The notes: generated by a model not told the origin, from the sequence alone. 64,000 bases of DNA from Sphingomonas sp. LY54 (GCF_035594035.1 NZ_CP141588.1:1571501-1635500), one strand, 5' to 3'; positions 54,497-63,913 are shown, numbered from the stretch's first letter. Made by a program: numbers and translations.

Positions 54497-54970
54497 TCAG
54501 GCTGAATGGGTGTCGAGATGGAAGGCCGCGAGGTCGCGTAGCGCCGCATCTTCGCTCGCGAGGGCGGCCTCGGGGCTCCAGACCTCGAAGCTGCCGCCGG
54601 CGCCGACGAACAGGGCCTGCGACGTGATGCCGCTCCGCCGCCGCGCCATCGGCGGCAGCATCAGTCGCCCGCGTCCGTCGAATTCCGCCTCCTCACCGAG
54701 CCCGAAGAGCCGGCGGGTACGGGCATGATGCGCGGCCGCCGCGACGCCCGCCTGCTCGTCGGCAATCCGGCGGCGCTCGGTGTCGGCATGGAGCAGGCTG
54801 GCATGAAGCCGGTCGAAGGCGGAAACGCAGGGGTCGGTCTCGTGCGGCGCGAACAGCACCGCCCGTCCGTCGGACCGGCGCTCGAGCATGGAGCGCACGA
54901 ACGGCGGCAGCGCGACGCGGCCATGCCGATCGACAGCGCATAATGCGCTTCCGCTGAACAGATGCTCCAC
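54497..54970 (-). CDS. mraZ: MraZ-like SpoVT/AbrB-type regulator
   Basis: 157 aa from GTG 54970; this start puts FSGSALCAVDRHGRVALPP at the N-terminus as in known MraZ. A second AbrB-like half follows (AEFDGRGRLMLPPMARRRSGI) and the end VGAGGSFEVWSPEAA. MraZ is a ring-forming DNA-binding repressor of the division and cell wall cluster. Here the usual next gene mraW (rsmH) is absent; the gene is followed by the C-x2-C protein. ATGs at 55036 and 55063 are less likely because they add unrelated residues. Confidence 0.75.
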   Translation of the reverse strand: MEHLFSGSALCAVDRHGRVALPPFVRSMLERRSDGRAVLFAPHETDPCVSAFDRLHASLLHADTERRRIADEQAGVAAAAHHARTRRLFGLGEEAEFDGRGRLMLPPMARRRSGITSQALFVGAGGSFEVWSPEAALASEDAALRDLAAFHLDTHSA

Positions 54971-55099
54971 GCTGAACCCGACCCCCGTTGAACAGGGCAA
55001 AGACGGCGTTAACCATGTCTCTGCCGGGTCGGCCATTAGCGGTCGGGCGCGCGCTGGCGCCACGGTATTGGTCCTAAGTATATGCGCTTAAGGGTTGGC

Positions 55100-55723
55100 T
55101 CAGCCGGCCTTGGCGTCGATCGGCTCCAGCTCGCCGTCGAGGGCGATGCGCAGCGCCTGCGACAGGCTGGTGACGCCGAGCTTGGCCATCATCTTGGCGC
55201 GATAGACCTCGACGGTGCGCGGGCTGAGATCGAGCCAGCGGGCGATCATCTTGTTGGCCATGCCGGCGCGCAGGCCCTGCAATATCTCGCGCTCGCGCGG
55301 GGTCAACGCGTTGAGCTTGGTCGTCGCCTCGGTGCGCGCCGCCTGGCTCTCGCGGGTCTGCTCGGCCCGCTCGAACGCACGCTCGACCGCCTCGGTCAGC
55401 TCCTCCGCCTTATAGGGCTTTTCGAGGAAATCGACCGCCCCCGCCTTCATCGCCCTCACCGCGAGCTCGACGTCGCCATGGCCGGTGAGGACGATGACCG
55501 GGAGCTGCACGCCGCGGCGGGTGAGCTCCGCCTGGACCTCGAGCCCGTCCATGCCGGGCATGCGGATGTCGAGCAGGACCGAGCCGGAATCCATCCGCCG
55601 CGATTGGAGGAATTCGTCGCCGCTGCTGTAAATCTCGGTAGCGTAGCCCAGCTGGCGGAGCATGAAGCTGGTGGAGGCGCGCACTTCACTGTCGTCGTCA
55701 ACAATGTGGACCAGGCGAGTCAT
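55100..55723 (-). CDS. FixJ-family two-component response regulator
   Basis: 207 aa. Receiver with HIVDDDSEVRAS, phospho-Asp in SVLLDIRMPGMDG, and FLEKPYKAEEL; LuxR-type HTH near residues 140-200 (LTPREREILQGLRAGMANKMIARWLDLSPRTVEVYRA). FixJ family members often act with PAS/heme kinases under low oxygen. No kinase gene is close. It lies between the MraZ-like gene and the divergent ftsZ. Confidence 0.95.
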   Translation of the reverse strand: MTRLVHIVDDDSEVRASTSFMLRQLGYATEIYSSGDEFLQSRRMDSGSVLLDIRMPGMDGLEVQAELTRRGVQLPVIVLTGHGDVELAVRAMKAGAVDFLEKPYKAEELTEAVERAFERAEQTRESQAARTEATTKLNALTPREREILQGLRAGMANKMIARWLDLSPRTVEVYRAKMMAKLGVTSLSQALRIALDGELEPIDAKAG

Positions 55724-55952
55724 GCGATTCTCCCCGCTAACCGGACGGAAACTTGTCAGGACAGCAAAAGCTCCGTGGCAAATATGTTACGAGCCCCCCT
55801 CTATTCCTCCATTTTGGACGTGAGTTGGGGAAAGCCGCATAAGGGCATTTACCCAATAGCTTAGCGCAATCGAAATCTGGCACTTGGTTAACAGAAGGTT
55901 GCCGCGGATCCGAAGCGGGGAAGCTCGGACGTCGGCAATGGGGAGACCAATA

Positions 55953-57281
55953 GTGATCCAGATCGTGCCCACTGCCGTGGAACAGCTCCGTCCGCGCATC
56001 TCCGTTATCGGCGTCGGCGGCGCCGGCGGCAATGCCGTCGCCAACATGATCGCGAGCGGCGTCCACGGCGTCGAGTTCATCGTCGCCAACACCGACGCCC
56101 AGGCGCTCAACGCGTCGAAGGCCGACCAGCGCATCCAGCTTGGCCGGACGACGACGCAGGGGCTCGGCGCCGGCGCTGCGGCGGCGGTCGGCAAGGCCGC
56201 GGCCGAGGAATCGCTCTCCGACATCCAGATCGCGATCGAGGGCTCGCACATGTGCTTCATCGCCGCCGGCATGGGCGGCGGCACCGGCACCGGCGCCGCC
56301 CCGGTCATCGCCAGAGCGGCGCGCGACAAGGGCATCCTCACGGTCGGCGTCGTCACCAAGCCGTTCGGTTTCGAGGGCAACCGCCGCGCCCGCTCCGCCG
56401 AGGAGGGCATTGCCGAGCTCGCCCGCCACGTCGACACGCTGATCGTCATTCCCAACCAGAACCTGTTCCGCGTCGCCAGCCCCGACACGACCTTCAAGCA
56501 GGCGTTCGACATGGCCGACGAAGTGCTCCAGCACGGCGTGCGCGGCATCACCGACCTGATGGTCATGCCCGGCCTCGTCAATCTCGACTTCGCCGACATA
56601 CGCTCGGTCATGGCCGGCATGGGCAAGGCGATGATGGGCACCGGCGAGGCTTCGGGCGACCGCCGCGCGGTCGAGGCGGCCGAACTGGCCATCTCCAATC
56701 CGCTGCTAGACGGCGCGATGAAGGGCGCCCGCGGCCTGATCATCTCGATCAGCGGCGGCGAGGACATGCGGCTGATGGAGATCGACGAGGCCGCCCATTA
56801 TATCAAGGACCTGGTCGACCCCGAGGCCGACATCATCTGGGGCTCGTCCTTCGATCCCAATCTCGACGGGCGGGTGCGCGTCTCGATCGTCGCCACCGGT
56901 CTCGACGACGACGCCGACGCGCCGCGGACCCAGACGGTGCCGGCGATCGCCGCCGCGACCAGGCCGCTGCCCTTCCTGTTCGCCAAGACGCTCGAGGCCG
57001 AGCAGCCCCCCGTCGCGCTCGAACCGATCGTCCTGCCCGAGCCGGTGCCGGTTCGTGCGCCGGCCGCGCCCGCGCCTTTGGTTGCCGCGCCCGCGCCGAT
57101 CATCGAGGCCGAGGAGGACTTGTTGCTGACGCCGGACGAGATGCTGGCGATGGTCCTGCCCCCGGCCGCCGCGCCGGCCCCGACGCGCGGCGCCAGCCTG
57201 TTCCAGCGCATGGCCAGCATGGCCCGCCACACCGTCCAGGCCCCGCCAAGCCCCCGCTTCCACCGCCGCCAGGCGGCCTGA
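55953..57281 (+). CDS. ftsZ: Cell division protein FtsZ
   Basis: 442 aa from GTG 55953, with GGGGAG 8 bases upstream. The tubulin fold GTPase: [30 protein letters not shown], the signature [13 protein letters not shown], and the T7 loop [11 protein letters not shown]. The linker is Pro/Ala-rich. The C-terminal peptide reads [10 protein letters not shown], where I would expect a form like IPRFLNRQ or IPAFLRRQ; the Leu to His change could weaken FtsA/ZapA-type contacts. The gene stands apart from ftsQ and ftsA, so it may be a second ftsZ copy. A terminator follows. Confidence 0.93.
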   Translation: MIQIVPTAVEQLRPRISVIGVGGAGGNAVANMIASGVHGVEFIVANTDAQALNASKADQRIQLGRTTTQGLGAGAAAAVGKAAAEESLSDIQIAIEGSHMCFIAAGMGGGTGTGAAPVIARAARDKGILTVGVVTKPFGFEGNRRARSAEEGIAELARHVDTLIVIPNQNLFRVASPDTTFKQAFDMADEVLQHGVRGITDLMVMPGLVNLDFADIRSVMAGMGKAMMGTGEASGDRRAVEAAELAISNPLLDGAMKGARGLIISISGGEDMRLMEIDEAAHYIKDLVDPEADIIWGSSFDPNLDGRVRVSIVATGLDDDADAPRTQTVPAIAAATRPLPFLFAKTLEAEQPPVALEPIVLPEPVPVRAPAAPAPLVAAPAPIIEAEEDLLLTPDEMLAMVLPPAAAPAPTRGASLFQRMASMARHTVQAPPSPRFHRRQAA

Positions 57282-57301
57282 CATTCTTCACGGGACAGCG
57301 A

Positions 57302-57331
57302 AAGCCGGTCGCCACGTGCGGCCGGCTTTTT
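57302..57331 (+). terminator. Terminator of ftsZ
   Basis: AAGCCGG / CCGGCTT stem (7 bp, 13-base loop) ending in five T residues, 20 bases after the ftsZ stop. Confidence 0.7.
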
Positions 57332-57360
57332 CGTGTCAGTTTCGGTCGGGATCGGCAAAA

Positions 57361-57451
57361 TGGCGGAGCGGGAGGGATTCGAACCCTCGATACGGTTTTG
57401 CCGTATACTCACTTTCCAGGCGAGCGCCTTCGACCACTCGGCCACCGCTCC
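57361..57451 (-). tRNA. tRNA-Ser (anticodon GGA)
   Basis: 91 nt including an encoded CCA end. Acceptor GGAGCGG pairs with CCGCTCC; D-arm GGCCGAGTGG; anticodon loop CTGGAAA gives anticodon GGA (reads UCC/UCU); a long variable arm typical of class II tRNA; T-arm GGTTCGAATCC. All cloverleaf features are visible by eye. Confidence 0.95.
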
Positions 57452-57501
57452 GCATGCTCTGGAACGCAAGGCCTCTAATCGGCGCGGCGGCGGAGGGCAA
57501 G

Positions 57502-57792
57502 CTATGCCGCGAGCCCGTCGATCCTTTTTGCCAGCGCGACGTCCCGCCCGGTCAGCCCGCCGGCATCGTGGGTGGTGAGCAAGATATCGACCCGGTTCCA
57601 GACGTTGGACCATTCGGGATGGTGGTCGGCCTTCTCCGCGGCCAGCGCGACCGCGGTCATGAAGGCGAACGCCTCGGTGAAATCGGCAAAGCGGAAGCTG
57701 CGCGTGATCGCGTCGCGCGCCTCGTCCCACGCCCAATCGGGCAGGTCGGCCAGCGCCTTTGCGCGCTCGTCCCCGTTGAGCTTCTGAACCAT
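57502..57792 (-). CDS. phhB: Pterin-4a-carbinolamine dehydratase
   Basis: 96 aa, the family length. The active-site block [18 protein letters not shown] and the later [11 protein letters not shown] match the PCD signature (HH-x-x-W ... H-D). It recycles tetrahydrobiopterin-type cofactors or has a role in pterin synthesis. It is divergent from the metallopeptidase gene with no room for more than a shared promoter. Confidence 0.95.
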   Translation of the reverse strand: MVQKLNGDERAKALADLPDWAWDEARDAITRSFRFADFTEAFAFMTAVALAAEKADHHPEWSNVWNRVDILLTTHDAGGLTGRDVALAKRIDGLAA

Positions 57793-57845
57793 TTGACCTC
57801 TCCCTTGCTGGCGCGGCGGCCGCTTCCCCTCTATGTCGCTTGACC

Positions 57846-58259
57846 GTGAGCGAGCGTCAAACCTTTGCGCCCGATGCGGCGGCGATCGAGCGGCTGGCCG
57901 ATGCGGCGATCGCGCGCATGCCCGAGCTGTTCCGCCGCCATCTCGAGGGCGTCGTCGTGCGCGTCGAGGATTTCGCGGAGGAAGACGTGCTGCGCGAGCT
58001 CGGCATCGAGGAACCGTTCGACCTCACCGGCCTCTACACCGGCCGTCCGGTCGGCGAGCAATCGTCGATGCTGTCGGGCGAGCTTCCGGCGATGATCCAT
58101 CTCTACCGCCGCCCCCTGCTCGACGAATGGGCCGAGACCGGCGTCAGCCTCGAGGATCTCATCACCCACGTCATCGTCCACGAGGCGGGCCATCATTTCG
58201 GCTTCTCCGACGCCGACATGCACGCGATCGAGGACGCCGCGGGGGACGAGGCGGAGTGA
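57846..58259 (+). CDS. Zincin-like metallopeptidase family protein
   Basis: 137 aa from GTG 57846; TTG 57840 would add two residues. HExxH zinc motif in [14 protein letters not shown] at about residue 118. It belongs to the metallopeptidase group recalled as PF06262 (short, single domain). Other conserved blocks: [25 protein letters not shown]. The stop TGA is shared with the ccmA GTG start (GTGA), so the three genes form a tight unit. Confidence 0.9.
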   Translation: MSERQTFAPDAAAIERLADAAIARMPELFRRHLEGVVVRVEDFAEEDVLRELGIEEPFDLTGLYTGRPVGEQSSMLSGELPAMIHLYRRPLLDEWAETGVSLEDLITHVIVHEAGHHFGFSDADMHAIEDAAGDEAE

Positions 58260-58825
58260 CGGCGGCGGCGTTGCTCGCGCTCGAGGACGTCGCCTGCCTG
58301 CGCGGCGGCCGGCTGCTGTTCGAAGGGCTGAACCTGCGCCTCGCGCCGGGCGAAGCGGCGGTGGTGACCGGGCCCAACGGGATCGGCAAATCGAGCCTGA
58401 TGCGGATCGCGGCCGGCCTGCTCCCCGCCGCCGCCGGACGGGTAGCGCGCGCGCCGGCCGCGCTCGCCGACGAGAAGCTCGCCCTCGACGAAAGGCTGAC
58501 GCTCGGCCGGGCGCTGCATTTCTGGTCGCGGCTGGACGGCGGCGCGGCCGGCGCGGGCCTCGCCGAAATGGGCCTCGCCCATCTCGCCGATGTCCCGGTG
58601 CGGATGCTCTCGACCGGTCAGCGGAAGCGCGCGGTGCTGGCGCGGGTGGTGGCGAGCGGCGCGTCGCTGTGGCTGCTCGACGAGCCCGCCAATGGCCTCG
58701 ACGCGGAAGGGCAGGAACGGCTGACCCGCGTCATGGCCGCACACCGCGCCGGCGGCGGCGCCGTGCTGGCCGCCTCGCACCAGCCGCTCGCTTTGCCCGG
58801 CGCGCAGACGGTGGCGCTGGCATGA
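58256..58825 (+). CDS. ccmA: Heme exporter ATP-binding protein CcmA
   Basis: 189 aa from GTG 58256. Walker A GPNGIGKSS, signature LSTGQRKR, Walker B LWLLDEPANGLD. CcmA works with CcmB/CcmC/CcmE in cytochrome c maturation, releasing holo-CcmE. Short C-terminus as usual for CcmA. Its stop overlaps the ccmB start (ATGA). Confidence 0.94.
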   Translation: MTAAALLALEDVACLRGGRLLFEGLNLRLAPGEAAVVTGPNGIGKSSLMRIAAGLLPAAAGRVARAPAALADEKLALDERLTLGRALHFWSRLDGGAAGAGLAEMGLAHLADVPVRMLSTGQRKRAVLARVVASGASLWLLDEPANGLDAEGQERLTRVMAAHRAGGGAVLAASHQPLALPGAQTVALA

Positions 58826-59463
58826 CCGCCCTGATCCTGCGCGAGCTGCGGCTGGCGGCGACCGGCGGCAATGCCGTGCTGCCGCTCGTCTTCTTCCTGC
58901 TGGTCGCGACCCTGTTTCCGTTCGCGGTCGGCCCGGACGGCCCCTTGCTCGCGCGCACCGGCGGCGGCGCCTTGTGGATGGCCGCCCTGCTCGCCGCTCT
59001 GCTCCCGGTCGATCGCCTCGTCGAACCCGATCGCGCCGCCGGGATGCTCGACCAGTTCGCCATGCGCGGGATCAGCGACGAATCCGTCGCCATGGCCAAG
59101 CTCGCCGGCCACTGGCTGAGCTTCGGCCCGCCCTTGATGCTGGCCGCGATCCCCGCCGCTGCGCTGATGAAGCTTCCGCAGGACGTTTTGCTGAGGCTGG
59201 AACTCGGCCTTCTGGTCGGCACGCCGGGACTCGCGGCGCTGACCCTGATCGTCAGCGCTTTGATCGCCGGCCTCCGAAGCACCGGCGCGCTCGCCGGCCT
59301 GCTGATGCTGCCGCTGGCGGTGCCGGTCCTGATCTTCGGCGCCGGCCTCGTCGAGCGCGGCGGCGATGCGGGCGCGCTGAAGCTGCTCGGCGCGGTGTCG
59401 CTGCTGCTCGTCGCCGCCGCGCCCTTCGCCGCCGGCGCCGCGCTCCGGGCGGGACGCGACTAA
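58822..59463 (+). CDS. ccmB: Heme exporter protein CcmB
   Basis: 213 aa, six predicted membrane helices: PLVFFLLVATLFPFAVGP, ALWMAALLAALLPVD, SFGPPLMLAAIPAAAL, GLLVGTPGLAALTLIVSAL, LAGLLMLPLAVPVLIFGAG, LLGAVSLLLVAAAPFA. Characteristic loop VDRLVEPDRAAGMLDQF is present. It is the membrane partner of CcmA. ccmC does not follow; a dispersed repeat and a minus-strand gene do. Confidence 0.95.
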   Translation: MTALILRELRLAATGGNAVLPLVFFLLVATLFPFAVGPDGPLLARTGGGALWMAALLAALLPVDRLVEPDRAAGMLDQFAMRGISDESVAMAKLAGHWLSFGPPLMLAAIPAAALMKLPQDVLLRLELGLLVGTPGLAALTLIVSALIAGLRSTGALAGLLMLPLAVPVLIFGAGLVERGGDAGALKLLGAVSLLLVAAAPFAAGAALRAGRD

Positions 59464-59472
59464 CGCCTCACA

Positions 59473-59604
59473 AAGCCCTCCCCTTCAGGGGAGGGGTTGG
59501 GGTTGGGGAGTCAGGCGAAAAGAAACGTCCTCGCCGGCATCGAGCCGGCTCTGCCGTCGACCCACCCCTCGATCCCCTCCCTTGAAAGGGAGGGGAGAAT
59601 TAGG
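59473..59604. repeat. Dispersed nested palindromic repeat (copy 2)
   Basis: CCCTCCCC-TTCA-GGGGAGGG palindrome at the left, CCCCTCCC-TTGAAA-GGGAGGGG at the right, with GGGGAGAATTAGG at the end like the 20790-20910 copy (GGGGAGGATTAGG). It lies between convergent ccmB and the methyltransferase gene and may terminate both. Confidence 0.7.
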
Positions 59605-59619
59605 CGGGATTGACGCCGC

Positions 59620-60483
59620 TCAGCGTGACCAGCGCGCGAAAATCGCGGTCGGCAGAAGCAGGCCCCGCGTTTCCTCGCGCACTGCCATGTCGCCGCACTC
59701 GACGCGGCCGCCGAGATGCGCAGTCGCCTGGGCGAGCAATTCGCCGATCGCCAGCGCCGACATCCGCACCGCGTAGACGGTGAGCACCAGGAAGCGGCTG
59801 TCGGCGTCGAGCAGCTGCACGCAGTCGGCGATCAGGCCGGGCAGCCCCTCCTCCAGCTTCCACACCTCCCCGGTCGGGCCGCGCCCATATTTGGGCGGGT
59901 CAAGGATGATGCCGTCATAGCGGCGGCCGCGCCGCACCTCGCGCGCGGTGAATTTGGCGGCGTCGTCGACCATCCAGCGGATCGGGCGATCGGCCATTCC
60001 GGAGAGGCGCGCATTGTCCTTGCCGGCCTCGACCGATTTTTTCGAAGCGTCGACATGGACGAGGTTCGCGCCGGTGGCCGAAAGCGCGAGCGTGCCGACG
60101 CCGGTATAGCCGAACAGGTTGAGCGCCTCGCTGCCCGAGCCGAGCCGCTCCCGCATCCACGCCCATTGCGCCGCCATGTCCGGGAAGAAAGCGAGGTGGC
60201 GGAACGGCGTGCACTGGCTGCGGAAGCGCACGTCCTCCCACGCCAAGTCCCAGCCTTCCTTCGGCACCGGCCGGGCGAACTGCCAGCGGCCGCCGCCTTC
60301 CTCGTCCGATCCCGGGATGAACTCGCCGTCGGCGTCCCACGCGTCGAGCGCGGGCGCCCACATCGCCTGCGGTTCGGGCCGGACGAAGCTGTAGCGGCCG
60401 TAGCGCTCGAGCTTGCGGCCATGTCCGGAATCGACGAGGCCGTAATCGCTCCACGGCTCCGTCACCAACGTCGACAGGTTCAT
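59620..60483 (-). CDS. Class I SAM-dependent methyltransferase (RlmI-like)
   Basis: 287 aa. The methyltransferase core has LNLFGYTGVGTLALSATG (SAM site), VHVDASKKSVEAGKDNARL, and the catalytic-loop ILDPPKYGRGPTG. RlmI methylates C1962 of 23S rRNA; this shorter protein keeps the core but lacks a clear PUA domain, so the RNA target is uncertain. The start abuts the M16 peptidase stop (4-base overlap), same strand. Confidence 0.88.
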   Translation of the reverse strand: MNLSTLVTEPWSDYGLVDSGHGRKLERYGRYSFVRPEPQAMWAPALDAWDADGEFIPGSDEEGGGRWQFARPVPKEGWDLAWEDVRFRSQCTPFRHLAFFPDMAAQWAWMRERLGSGSEALNLFGYTGVGTLALSATGANLVHVDASKKSVEAGKDNARLSGMADRPIRWMVDDAAKFTAREVRRGRRYDGIILDPPKYGRGPTGEVWKLEEGLPGLIADCVQLLDADSRFLVLTVYAVRMSALAIGELLAQATAHLGGRVECGDMAVREETRGLLLPTAIFARWSR

Positions 60484-61706
60484 GCGGCGCGCACCGCCGG
60501 GAACCCGATCGTGGCGCGGGCACGCGGGCCGGCGAGCATGCGTCCGCCGGCGGCGCGGACATCGTCGACGGTGACGGCAGCGAGGTCGGCGATGATCTGG
60601 GCGGGATCGACCAGCCGGTTGTAGAGCGCGAGCTGGCGGGCGACGTAATTGGCCTGCCCCCAGCTGCTCTCCATCGACATCAGCAGGCCCGCCTTGGCCT
60701 GCGTGCGGACCCGGTCCACCTCGCGCTGGTCGATGTGGGTTACGGCCTCGGCCAGCACCTCCTCGATCAGCTGCGCGGCGGCGGCCGACTGGCGTCGGGC
60801 GGTAGCGGCGTAGACCGCAAAGACGCCGACGTCGCGATAGGGCGAGAGGCTGGCATAGACGCTGTAGGCGAGGCCGCGGTCCTCGCGCAGTTGCTGGAAC
60901 AGGCGCGACGACATGCCGCCCCCGACCGCGTCGGCGAACAGGCGCGCGGCATAATAATCGGCGCCGAGCTGGGGCGGGCCGGGGAAGGCAAGCGCAAGAT
61001 GGGCCTGGTCGCTGCTTGCCCGGCCGACGCGGTTGCCGCCGGTGAACTGGGCCGGCTCGTGCGATACGATCTCGCCCTCGGGCAGGCCGCCGAAATGCTG
61101 TTCGGCGAGCGCGACGAAACGTTCGTGATCGACCTTGCCGGCAGCGACCAGCGCCAGGCTGCCGGCGCGATACTGGCTCATCCGCCAGTCGTGCAGGTCG
61201 TCGATCGTGATCGCGGCGATGCTGGACTCGTCGCCCAATACCGAACGGCCGAGCGGCTGATCGGTGAACGCGGCCGACCAGAGATCGTCGAAGATGATGT
61301 CATTGGGCGTGTCGCGCGCCTCGCCCAGCTCCTGCAGCACGACGTCCTTCTCGCGCTCCAGCTCGGCGGTCGAGAAATGCGGGCGCAGGATCATGTCGGC
61401 GATCAGCTCGATGCCGAGCGGCACATGCTCGGCCATCACCGAAGCCATGAAGCTTGTCGAATCGCGGTCGGTGGCCGCGTTGAGGTCGCCGCCGACATCC
61501 TCGATCGCCTCGCTGATCTCGCGCGCGGAGCGGCCGCCGGCGCCCTTGAACACCATATGCTCGTAGAGATGGGCGAGGCCGTTCAGGCGGGCGCTCTCGT
61601 AGCGAGAGCCGGTGTCGGCATAGAGCCCGACCGCGGCGGTCTCGACGCCTGGCATTTCGCGGCTGGCGACGCGCAGCCCGTTGGCCAATGTGGTGAGGTG
61701 CATCAT
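60480..61706 (-). CDS. M16-family zinc peptidase (PqqL/processing-peptidase type)
   Basis: 408 aa from ATG 61706 (an adjacent ATG at 61703 is as likely). The inverted zinc motif HLYEH in GLAHLYEHMVFKGA, and the third ligand Glu in LEREKDVVLQELGE. The C-terminal half-domain (DYYAARLFADAVGGGMSSRLFQQLRED) is the inactive partner of the family. It resembles bacterial homologues of mitochondrial processing peptidase. No signal peptide is seen. It follows surf1 and leads the methyltransferase gene. Confidence 0.95.
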   Translation of the reverse strand: MMHLTTLANGLRVASREMPGVETAAVGLYADTGSRYESARLNGLAHLYEHMVFKGAGGRSAREISEAIEDVGGDLNAATDRDSTSFMASVMAEHVPLGIELIADMILRPHFSTAELEREKDVVLQELGEARDTPNDIIFDDLWSAAFTDQPLGRSVLGDESSIAAITIDDLHDWRMSQYRAGSLALVAAGKVDHERFVALAEQHFGGLPEGEIVSHEPAQFTGGNRVGRASSDQAHLALAFPGPPQLGADYYAARLFADAVGGGMSSRLFQQLREDRGLAYSVYASLSPYRDVGVFAVYAATARRQSAAAAQLIEEVLAEAVTHIDQREVDRVRTQAKAGLLMSMESSWGQANYVARQLALYNRLVDPAQIIADLAAVTVDDVRAAGGRMLAGPRARATIGFPAVRAA

Positions 61707-61753
61707 GAACGGCCGGATGTAGGGGCTCGGCCGGAGGCGGGCAAGCTTGGCCC

Positions 61754-62350
61754 TCAGTCGCCGTCGGGTCGCGCCTGGCGCTTGCGCAAGGCGAGCAGGT
61801 AGATGATCAAAGCTGCGAGCGCGAAAAAGAACCACTGGATCGCGTAGAAACGGTGGTTGTTGGGCACGTTGGCCGGCGACGGCGCTGCGCTCGGCACCAG
61901 CCCGGGCGCCGCGGCCGCCGATACGAGACGGATGCGATAGTCCTTGTCGGGCGCGATCACGCCGCGCACGGCGCCGCCGTTCCAGCCCGTGGGCGGGTCG
62001 GACGATTTGGACCAGCCCATGTCGACCTGCATGCCCGGCCCCTCCATCCCGCTGGTGCGGCAGGCGGCGATATGGCTCCAACCCGATTCGGCGGCGGCGT
62101 TGCGGCCGGCCACCGTCCGCCAGTCGGCGACGGAGAGGCAGAAGCCGGAGGCGCGACGGAAAAGCAGGGAATCATCCGCGGGCGGCGTCGTCGGCCAGGC
62201 GATCTCGGGGAGCTGCGCCGCCGTCTCGAAGCGGGCAATCATCCCCTCCTTCCATTCGGCGCGCTGCAACTGCCAGATTCCGAGGCCGATCATCACCGCG
62301 ACCGCCGCCGCGACGATCAGGGTCGGCAGTAGCGGCAGGCGCAGCCTCAT
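61754..62350 (-). CDS. SURF1-family cytochrome oxidase assembly protein
   Basis: 198 aa from ATG 62350. Two membrane helices, at the N-terminus (LPTLIVAAAVAVMIGLGIWQLQRAEWK, the conserved GxWQxxRxxxK) and C-terminus (FYAIQWFFFALAALIIYLLAL). SURF1 helps insert heme a into CoxA. It lies directly downstream of coxC after a terminator, as in many alphaproteobacteria. Confidence 0.93.
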   Translation of the reverse strand: MRLRLPLLPTLIVAAAVAVMIGLGIWQLQRAEWKEGMIARFETAAQLPEIAWPTTPPADDSLLFRRASGFCLSVADWRTVAGRNAAAESGWSHIAACRTSGMEGPGMQVDMGWSKSSDPPTGWNGGAVRGVIAPDKDYRIRLVSAAAAPGLVPSAAPSPANVPNNHRFYAIQWFFFALAALIIYLLALRKRQARPDGD

Positions 62351-62412
62351 GACCGGACCTGGCGGTCGCGTGTGGCGTGGAGGGAAGGGAGCTGATGGGT
62401 CATCAAAAAGAA

Positions 62413-62440
62413 GGGGCGCCTCGCGGCGCCCCTTTTTTTT
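62413..62440. terminator. Terminator after coxC
   Basis: GGGGCGCC-TCGC-GGCGCCCC stem with a run of eight T on the plus strand and TTCTTTTTG on the minus strand. On the minus strand it separates coxC from surf1 and can lower surf1 expression. Confidence 0.85.
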
Positions 62441-62441
62441 C

Positions 62442-63257
62442 TTAGTGGAACTCGGCGCCCCAGCCGCCCCACACGTAGATCGCCAGGAACAGGAACAGCC
62501 ACACCACGTCGACGAAGTGCCAGTACCAGGCCGCCGCTTCGAAGCCGAAATGCTGCTTCGGCGTGAAGTCGCCACGATAGGAGCGGACCAGGCAGACGAT
62601 CAGGAAGATCGTTCCGATCAGCACGTGGAAGCCGTGGAAGCCGGTCGCCATGTAGAAGGCCGAGGTGTAGATGTTGTCGCCGAAGCCGAACGGCGCCACC
62701 GAATATTCATAGGCCTGGATCGCGCTGAACAGGACGCCGAGGCCGATCGTCGCCCACAGGCCCTTGATCAGGCCGTCGCGGTCGCCGTTGATCAGCGAGT
62801 GGTGCGCCCACGTCACCGTCGTGCCCGAGCAGAGCAGGATCAGGGTGTTGAGCAAAGGATAGCCGAACGGATTGAGGACGACCATGTCCTTGGGCGGCCA
62901 CACGCCGCCGATCGATTCGACCGGCGAGGGGAACAGCGCCGCGTTGAAATAGGCCCAGAACCAGGCGACGAAGAACATCACTTCCGAGGCGATGAACAGG
63001 ATCATGCCGTAGCGCAGGTGAAGCTGGACGATCGGGGTGTGATCGCCGGAATTGGCTTCACGGACGACGTCGGCCCACCAGCTGAACATCGTGAACAGGA
63101 CCGCGATCACGCCGGCGAAGAAGACCGCGCCGCCAAATTCCTGATCGTGCATCCACATGACGCCGCCGACGGCCATTGCCAGCGCCGAGAAGCTGCCCAC
63201 CAGGGGCCACGGGCTCGGCGGCAGAATGTGATAGTCGTGATTTTTCGCTCCGGCCAT
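62442..63257 (-). CDS. ctaE: Cytochrome c oxidase subunit III
   Basis: 271 aa with seven membrane helices. Typical parts: [76 protein letters not shown], and [21 protein letters not shown]. Subunit III stabilises the aa3-type oxidase and supplies protons to the D channel. It follows ctaG on the minus strand by 95 bases and precedes surf1. Confidence 0.97.
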   Translation of the reverse strand: MAGAKNHDYHILPPSPWPLVGSFSALAMAVGGVMWMHDQEFGGAVFFAGVIAVLFTMFSWWADVVREANSGDHTPIVQLHLRYGMILFIASEVMFFVAWFWAYFNAALFPSPVESIGGVWPPKDMVVLNPFGYPLLNTLILLCSGTTVTWAHHSLINGDRDGLIKGLWATIGLGVLFSAIQAYEYSVAPFGFGDNIYTSAFYMATGFHGFHVLIGTIFLIVCLVRSYRGDFTPKQHFGFEAAAWYWHFVDVVWLFLFLAIYVWGGWGAEFH

Positions 63258-63352
63258 CGATCGTGTCCTCTAATCCCTGTTCGTAAGGCCGGGCTGGGAC
63301 CGGCCGGAAGGTCAATGTCGTTCCGTCCGCGGACGGGTGATTGCTAGCCCCT

Positions 63353-63913
63353 CTAGCTTTGCTCGCCGGAGGAATCCACCTCGTAAAAAGTGTAGCTCAG
63401 CGTGATCTCTTCGATCTTGGCGTCGACTGGATTCTCGAGAATCTTGGGATCGACGAAAAAGACCACCGGCATCCGCATTTCCTCACCCGGCTTCAGCACC
63501 TGCTCGGTGAAGCAGAAGCACTGGATCTTGGTGAAATACTGGCCGGCCTGGGTCGGCGTCACGTTGAAGCTCGCCGTGCCCTTGACCGGCTTATCGGAGA
63601 GGTTCCTGGCCGTGTAGAAAGCCATGTTGCGCGCGCCGACGGCAACGCGCTGGACGTGCTTCTCGGGCTTGAACTCCCAGGGAAGGCCGGGGGTCACGTT
63701 GGCGTCGAAGCGGACGTTAACGAGCTTGCCGACGACCGCGCCCGGCGCTTCGGCGCCGACATTCTTCATCGTCGTGCCGCCGAAGCCGGTGACCTGGCAG
63801 AAGATGCGGTAGAGCGGCACCGCCGCGAAGGCGAGGCCGACCATGGCAAGGGCGACCAGGGCGAAGATCACGCCGGTGCGGCCATTCTTGCGGGCGAGAG
63901 TGGTGGTGGTCAT
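63353..63913 (-). CDS. ctaG: Cytochrome c oxidase assembly protein CtaG (Cox11)
   Basis: 186 aa. One N-terminal helix (VIFALVALAMVGLAFAAVPLYRIFC), then a periplasmic Ig-like copper chaperone domain with the Cys-x-Cys copper site in QCFCFTEQVL. It delivers copper to the CuB site of CoxA. The start ATG overlaps the preceding stop (ATGA), so it is coupled to the small upstream gene. Confidence 0.97.
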   Translation of the reverse strand: MTTTTLARKNGRTGVIFALVALAMVGLAFAAVPLYRIFCQVTGFGGTTMKNVGAEAPGAVVGKLVNVRFDANVTPGLPWEFKPEKHVQRVAVGARNMAFYTARNLSDKPVKGTASFNVTPTQAGQYFTKIQCFCFTEQVLKPGEEMRMPVVFFVDPKILENPVDAKIEEITLSYTFYEVDSSGEQS

